This document shows positions 22,274-37,500 of a stretch of DNA of 64,000 bases, in pieces. A model generated the notes under the pieces. That model was given only the letters and a program-made list of their open reading frames with translations. It made no database searches and had not been told where the DNA came from. Source of the stretch: Penium margaritaceum (lineage: Eukaryota; Streptophyta; Zygnematophyceae; Desmidiales; Peniaceae); contig SZWC01000100.1 of the NCBI GenBank assembly GCA_023375785.1, positions 254,631 to 318,630 on the forward strand, written 5' to 3'. Position numbers and translations under genes: made by a program. Position 1 is the stretch's first letter. The number at the start of each line of letters is the position of its first letter.

Positions 22274-23810
22274 CTCTAGCACACATCTAGGAAAACTCTG
22301 GCACAACTCTGGCACAACTCTGGCACAACTCTGGAACAACTCTGGCACAACTATGGCAGAACCCTGGCACAACTGCGGCACAACTCTGGCACAACTTTGG
22401 CACAACATTGGCACAACTCTGGCACAACTCTGGCACAACTCTGGCACAATTCTGGCACAACTCTGGCACAATTCTGGCACAACTCTGGCACAACTCTGGC
22501 ACAAGTCTGGCACAACTCTGGCACAACTCTGGCACAACTCTTGCACAACTATGGCACAACTCTGGCACAACTTTGGCACAACATTGGCACAACTCTGGCA
22601 CAACTCTGGCACAACTCTGGCACAATTCTGGCACAACTCTGGCACAATTCTGGCACAACTCTGGCACAACTCTGGCACAAATCTTGCACAACTCTGGCAA
22701 AACTCTGCACAAACCTGGCACAACTCTGGCAGCAGTCTTGCACAACTTTGGCACAGCTCTGGAAAAACACTGGGAAAACTCTGGCACAACATTGGCACCA
22801 CTCTGGCACAATGCTGGCAACAATCTGGCACAACTCTGGCACAACTCTGGCACAACTCTAGCACAACTTTCGCACAACTCTGGCACATCTCTTGCACAAC
22901 TTTGACACAACTCTTGCACAACTCTCAGACAAATCTGGCACAACTCTGGCACAACTCTGGCACAACCCTGGCACATTCCTGGCACAACTCTGGAACAACT
23001 CAGGCACAACTCTGGAACAACTCTGGTGCAACTCTGGTACTACTCTGGCACAACTCTGGCACAACTCTGGCACAACTCTGGCAAAACTCTCACACAACTC
23101 TGGGACAACTGTGGCAGAACTCCTGCAAACCTTTGGCTCAACTCTGGCACAACTCTCGCACAACTCTGGAACAACTCTGGCAGAACTCTGGCATAACTCT
23201 GGCACGACTCTAGTACAACTCTTGCACAACTCTGGCACAACTCTTGCCCAACTCCGGCACAACTCTGGCACAACTCTGGCACAACTCTGGCACAACTCTG
23301 GCACAACTCTGGCACAACTATGGCACAACTCTGGCACAACTCTAGCACAACTTAAGCACAACTCTGGAATAACTCTGGCACAACTCTGGCACAAACCTGG
23401 CACAACTCTGGCACAACCCTGGCACAACTCTGGCACAACTCTGGAACAACTCTGGCACAAGTCTGGCACAACTCTGGCACAACTCTGGCACAACTCTCGC
23501 ACAACTCTGGCACAATTCTGGCACAACCCTGGCACACCTCTGGCACAGCTCTTGCACAACTTTGACAAACCTCCGGCATAACTCTGACACAACTCTGGCA
23601 CAACTTTGGCACAACTCTGGCACGACTCTGGCACAACTCTGGCACAACTCTGCCACAACTCTGCCACAACTCTGGCACAACTCTGGTACAACTCTGGCAC
23701 AACTCTGGCTCAACTCTGGCATAACTCTGGCAAAATGTTGGCACAACTCTGGCACAACTCTAGCACAACTCTGGCACAACTCTGGGACAACTCTGGCACA
23801 ACTCTGGCAC

Positions 23811-24030
23811 AAGTCTAGCACACCTCTGGCACAACTCTGGCACAACTCTGGCACAAGTCTAGCACACCTCTGGCACAACTCTGGCACAACTCTGGCACAA
23901 GTCTAGCACACCTCTGGCACAACTCTGGCACAACTCTGGCACAAGTCTAGCACACCTCTGGCACAACTCTGGCACAACTCTGGCACAAGTCTAGCACACC
24001 TCTGGCACAACTCTGGCACAACTCTGGCAC
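23811..24030 (+). repeat. Five 44-bp higher-order units in Sat11
   Basis: AAGTCTAGCACACCTC recurs at 23811, 23855, 23899, 23943 and 23987, exactly 44 bp (four units) apart, with no differences visible between copies. This points to recent local amplification. Confidence 0.9.
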
Positions 24031-24613
24031 AACTCTGGCACAACTCTGGAACAACACTGGTACAACTCTGGCACAACACTGGCTCAACTCTGGCATAACT
24101 CTGGCAAAATGTTGGCACAACTCTGGCACAACTCTAGCACAACTCTGGCACAACTCTTGCACAACTTTAGCACAACTCTGGCACAACTCTGGCGCAACTC
24201 TGGCACACCTCTGGCACAACTCTTGCACAACTTTGGCAAACCTCTGGCACAACTCTGGCACAACTCTGGCACAAATCTGACACAACTCTGGCCCAACTCT
24301 GGCAAAACTCTTGCACAACTCTGGCACAACTCTGGAACAACTATGGAACAACTCTGCCACAACTCTCGCACAACTCTGGCACAACTCTTGCAAACTCTGG
24401 CACAACTCTGGCACAAATCTGGAAAAATTCTGGCACAACTCTGGCACTATTCTGGCACAACTCTAGCACAACTATGGCACAACGCGTGCACAACTCTGGC
24501 ACAACTCTGGCACAACTCTGGTGCAACTCCGGCACAACCCTGGCACAACTCTTGCACAACTATGGCACAACTTGGGCACAACTCTGGCGCAAATCTGGCA
24601 CAACTCTGGCAGT

Positions 24614-24693
24614 GCTGGAGTTGTGCCAGAGTTCTGCCAGAGTTGTACCAAAGTTTTGCCAGAGCTGTGCCAGAGTTGTGCCAGAGTTGTGCC
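24614..24693 (-). repeat. Inverted Sat11 segment of about 80 bp
   Basis: Within the plus-oriented array, about seven units read GAGTTGTGCCA, the reverse complement of the array unit. Orientation returns to plus after GCCGGTCTGG. It is a small inversion or an inserted foldback. Confidence 0.85.
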
Positions 24694-27600
24694 GGTCTGG
24701 CATAACTCTGGCACAACTCCGGCACAACTCTGGCACAACCCTGGCTAACCTCTGGCACAACTCTTGCACAACTCTGGCACAACTCTGGCGCCTCTGGCAA
24801 AGGACTGGCAGAACTCTGAAACAACTCAGGCAAATCTCTGGCAAAACTCTGGCACAACTCTGGCACAACTCTGGCACAAATCTGGCACAACTCTGGCACA
24901 AATCTGGCACATCTCTGCCACAACTCTGCTACAGCTCTGCCACAACTTTGGCACAACTCTGGCACAACTCTGGCAGAACTCTGGCATATCTCTGGCACAA
25001 CTCTGGTAAAGCTCAATAAAAAATCTGGCACAACTCTGGAACAACTCTGGCACAACTCTTGCAAGAATTGTCCACAACTCTTGCACAACTTTGGTATAGC
25101 TCTGGCACAACTCTCGCACAACTCTGGCTTACCTCTATCAAAACTCTGGCACAAGTCTAGCACAACTCTGGCACAACGCTGGCACAATGCTGGCACAACT
25201 CTTTCACAACTATGGCACAATACTGGAACAACTCTAGCAAACATCTGGCATAAATCCTGCACGACAATGGCACAACTCTGGCACACCTCTGGCACAACTT
25301 TGGCACAGCGCTGGCAAAACCCTGGCAAAACTCTGGCACAACTGGGGCACAACTCTGGCAGAACTCTGGCTTATCTCTGGCACAACTCTGGTAAAACTCA
25401 ATAACATCTCTGGTACAAATCTTGAACAACTCAGGCACAACTATTGCACAACACTGGCACAACTTTGTCAGAAATCTGGCACAACTCTGGCATAAATCTG
25501 GCACGACTCTGGCACAACTCTAGCACAACTCTTCCACATATCTTGCACAACTGTGGAACAACTCCTGCACAACTTTGACATTACTCTCGCACAACTCTTG
25601 CAATACTCTGGCTTACCTCTGGCAAAACTCTGGCACAAGTCTAGCACAACTCTGGCACAACTCTGGCACATTTCTGGCACAACTCTTTCACAACTCTGGC
25701 ACAACTCTGGCACAACTCTAGCACACCTCTGGCACAAATCTTGCACAACTCTGGCACAACTCTGGCACAACTCTGGAACAAATCTGGCACAACTCTTCCA
25801 AAACTCTGGCACAACTCTGGCACAACTCTGGCACAACTCTGGCACAACTCTGGCACAACTCTGGCACAACTCTGGCACAACTCTGGCACAACTCTGGCAC
25901 AACTCTGGCACATCTCTGGCACAACTCTGGTAAAACTCAAGAACAACTCTTGCACAACTCTGGAACAACTCTGGCACAAGACTGGCACAACTCTGGCACA
26001 ACTCTGCCACAACTCTGCCACAACTCTGCCACAACTCTGGCACAACTCTGGCACAACTCTGGAACAAATCTGGCACAACTCTTCCAAAACTCTGGCACAA
26101 CTCTGGCACAACTCTGGCACAACTCTGGCACAACTCTGGCACAACTCTGGCACAACTCTGGCACAACTCTGGCACAACTCCGGCACAAATCTGGCACAGC
26201 TCTGGCACACCTCTGGCAAAAATCTGCCACAACTCTGCCACAACTCTACCACAACTCTGCAACGACTCTGGCACAACTCTGGCACATGTCTGGCACACCT
26301 TTGGCACAATTCTGGCATATCTCTGGCACAACTCTGGTAAAACTCAAGAACAACTCTTGCACAACTCTGGAACAACTCAGGCACAACTCCTGCACAAATC
26401 TGGTAGAACTCTCTCAGAACTCTGGCACAACTCTGATATAACTCTGGCATAACTCTGGCAGAACTCTGGTACAACTCTTGCACAACTTTTGCACAACTCT
26501 TCCACAACTCTGGACCAACTCCTGTACAACTTTGGCACAACTCTGGCACAACTCTCGCACAACTCTGGCTTACCTCTAGCAAAACTCGGGCACAACTCTA
26601 CCTCACCTCTGGCACAACTCTGGCACAACTCTGGCACAACTCTTTGACAACTCTTGCACAACTCTGGCGCACCTTTCGCACAACTCTGGCACAACTTTGG
26701 CACAACTCTGGCACAACCCTGCCACAACTCTAGCACAACTCTGGCAGAACTCTGGCACAAATTTGGCACAACTCTGGCACAACTCTGGCACAAATCTGGC
26801 ACAACTCTGGCACAACACTTGCACAACTCTGGCATAACTCTTGCACAACTCTGGCACAAATCTGGCACAACTTTGGCACAACTCTGGCACGACTCTGGCA
26901 CAAATCTGGCACAACTATTGCACAACTCTGGAACAACTCTGGCACAACTCTGGAACAACGCTGGCAGTAATCTGGCACAACTCTACAACAACTCTGCCAA
27001 AAATCTTCCATAACCCTGCCACAACTCTGCCACAACTCTGGTACAACTCTGGTACAACTCTGGCAAAACTCTGGTACAAATGTGGCACAACTCTGGCATA
27101 ACTCTGGCACAACTCTGGCACAAACCTGACAGATCTCTGGTACAACTCTGGCACAACTCTGGAACAACACTGGCACAACTCTGGAAGAACACTGGCACAA
27201 CTCTGGCACAACGCTGGAAACATTCTGGCACAAGTCTGGCACAACTCTAACACAACTGGCAGAAATCCGGCAGAACTGTTGCACAACTCTGGCACAACTC
27301 TGGCTCACCTCTGGAGCAACTCTTTCACAACTTTGGCACAACTCTGGCACAACGCTGGCACAACTCTGGCACAACTCTGGCACAACTCTGGAACAACTCT
27401 GGCACAACTCTGACACAACTCTGGCACAACTCTTGCACAACTCTGGCACAAGTGTAGCACAACTCTCGCACAACACTGTTACAACCCTGGCATAACTCTA
27501 ACTCAACACTGGCACAACTCTGGCAAAAGTCTCGCACAACTACAGCTCAACTCTGGCACAACTCAGGCACCACTGTAGTACAACTTTGGCAAAACTCTGG

Positions 27601-30600
27601 CACAACTCTGGCACAACTCTGGCATACCTCTGGCACAACTCTTGCACTGCTTTGGCAAAACTCTAGCACAACTCTGGCACAACTCTGGCACAACTCTGGC
27701 ACACCTCTGGCACAACTCTGGCACAACTCTGACACAACTCTGGCACAACTCTGGCATAACTCTGGCACAACTCTGCCACAACTCTGGCACAACCCTGGCA
27801 CAACCCTGGCACAACTCTGGCACAACTCTGGCACCACTCTAGCACAACTCTGGCAAAACTCTGGCACAACTCTGGCACAACTCTGGCATACCTCTGGCAC
27901 AACTCTTGCACTGCTTTGGCAAAACTCTAGCACAACTCTGGCACAACTCTGGCACAACTCTGGCACAACGCTGGCACAACTCTGGCATAACTCTGGCACA
28001 ACTCTGGAACAACTTCAGAACAACTCTGGCACAACTCAGGCACAACTCTGGAAAAACTGTGGCACAACTCTTGCACAACTATGTCACAACTCTGGCACAA
28101 CTCTGGCATAACTCTGGCACAACTCTGCCACAACTCTGGCACAACCCTGGCACAACTGTAGCACACCTCTGGCACAAATCTTGCACAACACTGGCACAAC
28201 TGTGGCACAACTCTGACACAACGCTGGCACAACTCTAGCACAACCCTGCCACAACTCTGGCAGAACTCTGGCACAACTCTGGCACAACTCTGGCACAACT
28301 CCAACACAACTCTGGCACAACTCTGGAACAACACTGGCACAACTCTGGCACCACAACTCTGGCAAACTTTGGCAGAACTCTGGCACAACTCTAGCAAAAC
28401 TCTGGCACAACTCTGGCACAACTCGTGCACAGCTTTAACACAATGTTGGCACAACTCTGGCACACCTCTGGCACAACTGTTGCACAGCTTTGGCAAACCT
28501 CTCGCACAACTCTGGCACAACTCTTGCACAAATCTTGCACAACTCTGGCACAACTCTGGCACAACTCTGGCGCAACTCTGGCACAATTCTGGAACAACTC
28601 TGGCAAAAATCTGGCACAACGATGGCACCACTCTTGCAAAACTCTGGCACAACTCTGGCACAGCTCTGGCACGGCTCTGGAACAACTCTTGCACAACTCT
28701 GGCACAACTCTGGCACAACTCTGGCACAACTTTGGAACAACTCTGGCACAACTCTGGCACAACTCTCGCACAACTCTGGAACAACTCTGTCAAAACTCTT
28801 GCACACCTATGGCACAACTCGGGCAGAACTCTGGCACAATTCTGGCTCAGGACTGGCACACCTCTGAAACAACTCTGGCACAACTCTGGCACACCTCTGG
28901 CACAACTCTGGCAGAACTCTGGAACAACTCTGGCACAACTCTGGCACTACTCTGGCACTACTCTGGCACAACGCTGGCACAACTCTGGCACAAATCTGGC
29001 ACAACTCTGGCACAACTCTGGCACAACTCTTGCACAACTCTGCCACAACTCTGCCACAACTCTGCCACAACTCTGCCACAACTCTGGCACAACTCTGGCA
29101 CAACTCTGGCACAGGACTAGCACACCTGCGAAACAACTTTGGAACAACTCTTGCACCAATGTGGCACAACTCTGGCACAACTCTGGCACAACTCAGGCAT
29201 AACTCTGGCACAACTCTGACACAACTCTAGCACACCTCTGGCACAACTCTGGGACTCCTCTGGCACAACTCTGCCACAACTCTGGCACAACTCTGGCAAA
29301 ACTCTTGCACAACTCTGACACAACTCTGGCACAACTCTGGCACAACTTTGGCACCACTCTGGCACAACTCTTGAACAACACTGGCACAACTCTGGCACAA
29401 CCCTGGCAAAAATCTGGCAAACTTTGGCAGAACTCTGGCACAACTCTAGCACAACTTTGGCACAACTCTGGCAGAACTCTTGCACAGCTTTAACACAAAT
29501 CTGGCACAACTCTGGCACACCTCTGGCACAATTGTTGTACAACTTTGGCAAACCTCTGGCACAACTCTGGCACAACTCTGGCACTAATCTGGCACAACTC
29601 TGGCACAATTCTGCAACACCTCTGGCAAAAATCTGGCACAACGATGGCACAACTCGTGCAAAACTCTGGCACAACTCTGGCACAGCTCTGGCACAGCTCT
29701 GGAACAACTCTGGCACAACTCTGGAACAACTCTGGCACAACTCTGGGACAACTTTGGAACAACTCTGGCACAACTCAAGCACAACTCTGGCACAACTGTG
29801 GCACAATTCTGGAAAACCTCTGGCACAATAACGGCACAACTGTTGCAAAACTCTGGCACAACTCTGGCACAACTATAGAACAACTCTGGCACAACTTTGG
29901 CACACCTCTGGCACAACGCTGGCACAACTCTCCCACAACTCTGGCACAACTCTGGAACAACTCTGCAATAGCTCTGGCACAACTCTGGAACAACTCTTGC
30001 ACAACTCCGGCACAAGTCTGGCACAACCCTGGCACAACACTGTTACAACCCTGGCACAACTCTGGCACAACACTGGCACAACTCTGCCACAACTCTGGCA
30101 AAACTCTGGCACAAGTCTGGCACAACTCTAACTCAACTCTGGCACAACTCTGGCACAACTGTTGCACGACTTTGGCACAAGCCTGGCACAACTCTGGCAC
30201 AACTCTGGCATACCTCTGGCACAACTCTTGCACTAATTTGGCAAAACTCTGGAACAGCTCTGGCACAACTCTGGCACAACTGTGGCACAACTCTGGCACG
30301 ACTCTGGCACAAGCCTGGCACAACTCTGGCACAACTCTGGCATACCTCTGGCACAACTCTTGCACTAATTTGGCAAAACTCTGGAACAGCTCTGGCACAA
30401 CTCTGGCACAACTCTGGCACAACTCTGGCACAACTCTGGCATAACTCTGGTACAACTCTGGAACAACTTTGGCACAACTCTGGCACAACTCTGGAACAAC
30501 TCTGGCAAAACTCTGGAAAACCTCTTGCAAAATTATGTCACAACTCTGGCACTACTCTGACACAACTCTGGCACAACTCTGCCAAAGCTCTGGCACAACT

Positions 30601-31495
30601 CTCGCACAGCTCTAGCACACCTCAGACACAAATCGTGCACAACACTGGCACACCTCTGGCACAACTCTGGCACAACTCTTGGAGTACTCTGGCACAAATC
30701 TGCCACAACTCTGGCACAACTCTGGCACAACTCTGGCACAACTCTGGAACAACTCTGGCACTACTCATACACAACTCTGGCACATCTCTGAAAAAACATT
30801 GGCACAACTCTGGCACCACAACTCTGGCAAACTTTGCCAGAACTCTGGCACAACTCTAGGAAAACTCTGGCACAACTCTGGTACAACTCGTGCATAGCTT
30901 TAACACAATGTTGGCACAACTCTGGCACACCTCTGGCACACCTCTGGCACAACTGTTGCACAACTTTGGCGAGCCTCTGGCACAACTCTGGCACAACTCT
31001 TGCACAAATCTTGCTCAACTCTGGCACAACTTTGGCACAACTCTGGCACAACTCCGGCACAATTCTGGAACAACTCTGGCAAAACTCTGGCACAACAATG
31101 GCACGACTCTTGCAAAACTCTGGCACACCTTTGGCACAGCTCTGGCACAACTCTGGAACAACTCTGGCACAACTCTGGCACAACTCTGGCACAACTCTGG
31201 CACAACTCTGGCACAACTTTGGAACAACTCTGGCACAACTCTGGCATAACTCTGGCACAACTCCGGCACAACTCTGTCATAAATTTTGCAAACCTATGGC
31301 ACATCACTGGCAGAACTCTGGCACAACTCTGGCTCAGGACTGGCACACCTCTGAAACAACTCTGGCACATCTCTGGCACACCTCTGGCACAACTCTGGCA
31401 TAACGCTGGAACAACTCTGGCACTACTCTGCCACAACGCTGGCACAACTCTGGCACAACTCTGGCACAACTCTGGCACAACTCTGGCAAAACTCT

Positions 31496-31586
31496 NNNNN
31501 NNNNNNNNNNNNNNNNNNNNNNNNNNNNNNNNNNNNNNNNNNNNNNNNNNNNNNNNNNNNNNNNNNNNNNNNNNNNNNNNNNNNNN
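31496..31586. other. Assembly gap (91 n) inside Sat11
   Basis: Run of n bounded by perfect Sat11 units. Confidence 0.99.
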
Positions 31587-34500
31587 TGGCACAACTCTGG
31601 CACAACTCTGGCACAACTCTGGCACAACTCTGGCACAATTCTGGCACAACTCTGGCACAACTCTGGCACAACTCTGGCACAACTCTGGCAAAACTCTTGC
31701 ATGACTCTTGCACAACTCTGGCACAACTCTGGCACAACACAGGCATAACTCTGGCACGGGACTGGCACACCTTTGAAACAAGTCTGGAACAACTCTTGCA
31801 CAAATCTGGCACAACTCTTGCACAACTCTGGCACAACTCTGGCACAACTCTAGCCCACCTCTGGTACACCTCTGGCACAAATCTGGGACTACTCTGGAAC
31901 AAATCTGGCACAAATCTGGCAAAACTCTGGCATAACTGTTGCACAACTCCGGCACAACACTGGCAGAACTCTGGCACAACTCTGGCTCACGACTGGCACA
32001 CCTCTATAACAACTCTGGCACAACTCTGGCACACCTCAGGCACAACTCTGGCATAACTCTGGAACACATCTGGCACTACTCTGGCACAACGCTGGCACAA
32101 CTCTGGCACGACACTGGCACAACTCTGGCACAACTCTGGCACAACTCTGGAACAACACTGGCACAACTCTGACACAACTCTGGCACAACTCTAGCAAAAC
32201 TCTGGCAAACGTTTGTAGAACTCTGGCACAACTCTAGCACATCTTTGGCACAACTTTGGCACAACTCTGGCAGAAAACTAGCACAAATCTGGCACAACTC
32301 TGGCACAACTCTGGCACAACTCTTTCACACCTCTCGCACAATTCTTGTACACCTTTGGCATATATCTGGCATAACTTTGGGAAAACTGTGGCACAACCAT
32401 GGCACAACTCTAGCACAACTCTGGCTCAAATCTGGTACAACTCTGGCAGAACCCTGGCACAACTGTACCACAACTCTGGCACAACTCTGGCACAAATCTG
32501 GCACATCTTCATTACGACTCCTGTACATTTATTGCACAACTTTTGGCACAACTCTGGCACAACTCTGGCACAAATCTGGGACAACTATTGCACAACTCTC
32601 GAATAATACTGGCACAACTCTGGTACAACTCAAGCCCAACTCTTGCACAACTCTGGCACAATTCTGTCAGAAATCTGGCACAACTCTGGCATAACTCTGG
32701 CACAACTCTGGCACAACTCTGGCACAACTCTTGCACAACTCTTGCACAACTCTAGCACAACTCTGGCACAACTCCTGCACAACTTTGGCACAACTCTGGA
32801 ACAAGTCTCGCAAAACTCTGGCTTAACTCTAGCACAACTCTTGCACAAAACTAGCACAAATCTGGCACAAATCTGGCACAAATCTGGCACAACTCTGGCA
32901 CACCTCTTTCACAAATCTCACACAATGCTCGCACACCTTTAGCATAAATCTGGCACAACTTTGGCAAAACTGTGGCACAACCCTGGCAAAACACTAGCAC
33001 AACTCTGGCAAAACTCTGGAACAACTCTGGCAAAACTCTGGCACAACCCTGGCATAAATCTGGGACAACTTTGGCACAACTCTGGAACAACTACTGCACA
33101 AATCTGGCACAATTAATGCGCATCTCTGGCACAATTCTGGCACAAATCTGGCACAATGCTTGCAGTACTCTGGCACAACTCTGCGACAGCTCTGCACAAC
33201 TCTGGCACAACTCTGGCACAACTCTGGTACAATTCTGGCACAACTCCGGCACAACTCTAGCACAACCCAGGCACAACTCTGGCACAACTCTGGAATAACT
33301 TTGGCACAACTCTGGCCCAACTCTGGCACAACTCTGGCACAACTCTGGCACAATGCTGGCACAACTCTGGCACAACTCTCGCACAGGACTGGCACACCTC
33401 TGAAACAACTCTGAAACAACTCTTGCACAAATCTGGCACAACTTTGGCACAACTCTGGCAAACCTCTAGCACAACTCTAGCACACCTATGGCACAACCCT
33501 TGCACAACTCTGGCACAACTATGGCACAATTCTGGCACAACTCTGGCAATGCTCTTGCAAAACTCTGGCAAAACTCTGGCACAACTCTGGCACAACTCTG
33601 GCACAACTCTGGCACAACTCTGGCACAACTCTGGCACAACCCTGGCACAACTCTGGCACAACTCTTGCACAACTCTGGCACAACTCTGGCACATCTCTGG
33701 CTCAACTCTGCCACTACTCTGGCACAACTCTGGCACAACTCTGGCACAGCTCTGGCACAACTCTGGCACAACTCTGGCACAACTCTGGCGCACAACTCTG
33801 GTACGTCTCTTGCACAACTGGCACAACTCTGGCACAACTCTGGCACAACTCTGGCACAACCCTGGCACAACTCTGGCACAACTCTTGCACAACTCTGGCA
33901 CAACTCTGGCACATCTCTGGAACAACTGTGGCATGACTCTGGACCAACACTGGCACAACTCTGGCACCGTACTGGCACAACTCTGGCACAACTCTGGTAA
34001 GACTTTAGCTGAACTCTGGCACAACTCTAGCACAACAGGGGCACAACTCCGGCACAACTCCTGCACAGCTTTAACACAACTCTGGCACAACTCTGGCCCA
34101 CCTATGGCACACCTCTGGCACAACTGTTGCACAACTTTGGCAAACCTCTGGCACAACTCTGGCACAATTATAGCACAACTCTGGCACAACTCTGGCATGA
34201 CTCTGACACAATTCTGGCACAACTCTGGCACAGCTCTGACACAACTCTGGAACAACTCTGGCACAACTCTGGCACAACTCTGGCACAACTCTGGCAAAAC
34301 TTTGAAACAACTGTGGCAAAGCTCTGGCACAGCTCTGGCACAACTCTGCTACAACTCTGGCATAACTCTACCATGCCGATGGCACAACTCTGGCACATCT
34401 CTGGCACAACTCTGGCACAGGAATGACACACCTCTGAAACAAATCTGGCACAACACTGGCACTCCTCTGGCACAACTCTGGAACAACTATGGCAAAACTC

Positions 34501-37500
34501 TGGCACAACTCTGGCACAACTCTGGAAAAACTCTGGCACAACTCTGGCTTAACTATTGCACAACTCTTGCACAACTCTGGCACAACTCTGGCACAACTCT
34601 GGCACAACTCTTGCATAACTCTGGCACAACTCTGGCACTCTCTGACACAACTCTGGCACAACTCTGGCACAACTCTGGTACGTCTCTTGCACAACTCTGG
34701 CACAATTCTGGCACAACTCTGGCACACCTCTGGCACAACTCTGGTACAACTCTGGCACAACTCTGGCACAACTCTAGCACAACTCTGGCACAACTCTGGT
34801 ACAACTCTGGCATAACTCTGGCACAACTCTGGTACAACTCTTGCACAACTCTTGCACAACTCTGGCACAACTCTGGCAGAACTATGGCAAAACTCTGGCA
34901 CAACTCTGGCACAACTCTGGCACGGCTCTGGCACAACTCTGGCACAACTCTGGCACAAGTCTGGCACAACTCTGGCATAACTCTGGCACAACTCTGGCAC
35001 AATTCTTGCACAACTCTGGCACAGCTCTGACTCAACTCTGCAACAACTCTGGAACAACTCTGGCACAACTCTGGCTTAACTATTGCACAACTCTTGCACA
35101 ACTCTGGCACAACTCTGGCAGAACTATGGCAAAACTCTGGCACAACTCTGGCACAACTCTGGCACGGCTCTGGCACAACTCTGGCACAACTCTGGCACAA
35201 GTCTGGCACAACTCTGGCATAACTCTGGCACAACTCTGGCACAATTCTTGCACAACTCTGGCACAGCTCTGACTCAACTCTGCAACAACTCTGGAACAAC
35301 TCTGGCACAACTCTGGCTTAACTATTGCACAACTCTTGCACAACTCTGGCACAACTCTGGCAGAACTATGGCAAAACTCTGGCACAACTCTGGCACAACT
35401 CTGGCACGGCTCTGGCACAACTCTGGCACAACTCTGGCACAAGTCTGGCACAACTCTGGCATAACTCTGGCACAACTCTGGCACAATTCTTGCACAACTC
35501 TGGCACAGCTCTGACTCAACTCTGCAACAACTCTGGAACAACTCTGGCACAACTCTGGCTTAACTATTGCACAACTCTTGCACAACTCTGGCACAACTCT
35601 GGCAGAACTATGGCAAAACTCTGGCACAACTCTGGCACAACTCTGGCACGGCTCTGGCACAACTCTGGCACAACTCTGGCACAAGTCTGGCACAACTCTG
35701 GCATAACTCTGGCACAACTCTGGCACAATTCTTGCACAACTCTGGCACAGCTCTGACTCAACTCTGCAACAACTCTGGAACAACTCTGGCACAACTCTGG
35801 CTTAACTATTGCACAACTCTTGCACAACTCTGGCACAACTCTGGCAGAACTATGGCAAAACTCTGGCACAACTCTGGCACAACTCTGGCACGGCTCTGGC
35901 ACAACTCTGGCACAACTCTGGCACAAGTCTGGCACAACTCTGGCATAACTCTGGCACAACTCTGGCACAATTCTTGCACAACTCTGGCACAGCTCTGACT
36001 CAACTCTGCAACAACTCTGGAACAACTCTGGCACAACTCTGGCTTAACTATTGCACAACTCTTGCACAACTCTGGCACAACTCTGGCAGAACTATGGCAA
36101 AACTCTGGCACAACTCTGGCACAACTCTGGCACGGCTCTGGCACAACTCTGGCACAACTCTGGCACAAGTCTGGCACAACTCTGGCATAACTCTGGCACA
36201 ACTCTGGCACAATTCTTGCACAACTCTGGCACAGCTCTGACTCAACTCTGCAACAACTCTGGAACAACTCTGGCACAACTCTGGCTTAACTATTGCACAA
36301 CTCTTGCACAACTCTGGCACAACTCTGGCAGAACTATGGCAAAACTCTGGCACAACTCTGGCACAACTCTGGCACGGCTCTGGCACAACTCTGGCACAAC
36401 TCTGGCACAAGTCTGGCACAACTCTGGCATAACTCTGGCACAACTCTGGCACAATTCTTGCACAACTCTGGCACAGCTCTGACTCAACTCTGCAACAACT
36501 CTGGAACAACTCTGGCACAACTCTGGCAGAAATCTGGCACAACTCTGGCACAACTCTGGCACAACTCTGGCACAGCTCTGGCACAACTCTGGCACAACTC
36601 TGGCACAACTCTGGTACGTCTCTTGCACAACTCTGGCACAATTCTGGCACAACTCTGGCACAACGTTGGCACCTCTGGCACCCCTGGCACAGGACTGGCA
36701 CAACTCTGAAACAACTCTGGCACAACTATGGCATAACTCTTGCACATTTCTGCCACAACTCGGCACAACTCTCGCATAACTCTTGCACAACTCTTGCACA
36801 ACTCTTGCACAACTCCTGCACAACTTTGGCACAACTCTGGAACAACTCTCGCAAAACTTTGGCTTACCTCTAGCACAACTCTGGCACAACGCTAGCACAA
36901 ATCTGGCACAAGTCTGGCACAACTCTAGCACAACGCTTTCACAACTTTTGCACAACTCTGGCACACCTTTGGCACAACTCTGGCACAACTTTGGCACAAC
37001 TGTGGCACAACCCTGGCACAACTCTAGCACAACTCTGGCACAACTCTGGCACAACTCTGGCACAACTCTGTTACAAATCTGGCACAACTTTGGCACAACT
37101 CTGGCACAAATCTGGATCAACTTTAGCACATCTGTGGCACAACTCTGGCACAACTCTGACATACATCAGGCACAACTCTGACACAGCTCTGGCCCATCAC
37201 TGGCAGAAATCTGGCACAACTCTGGCACATGTCTGGCACAACTCTAGCTTAACTCTAGCACAACTCTGGCACAACTCTAGCACAACTGCGGCACAACTCT
37301 GGCACAACTCTGGCACAACTCTAGCATAACTTTGGCAAAACTCATGCACAACTTTGGCACACCTCTGGCACAACTCTCGCACAACTCTAGCACACCTATA
37401 AAACAACTCTGGCACAACTCTAGTACAACTCTGGCAGAACCCTGGCACAACTCGGTCACAACTCTGGCACAACTCTGGCACAACTCTGGCACAAATCTAG

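Larger units (their letters stand above)
22274..31495 (+). repeat. Sat11 array, second part
   Basis: About 840 copies of CTCTGGCACAA variants. Local duplications all have lengths divisible by 11: 176 bp (22401/22577), 44 bp x5 (from 23811), 264 bp (27641/27905), 132 bp (30227/30359). A larger block with ordered rare words (GGCACCACAACTCTGGC, CAATGTTGGCACAAC) recurs about 2.47 kb apart (28.35 and 30.8 kb). Confidence 0.95.

Noticed and set aside
33423-35030. 535-codon plus-strand open frame in Sat11
   Set aside because: It is only the LAQLWHNSGTT repeat imposed by the stop-free 11-bp unit; overlapping frames give the same peptide.
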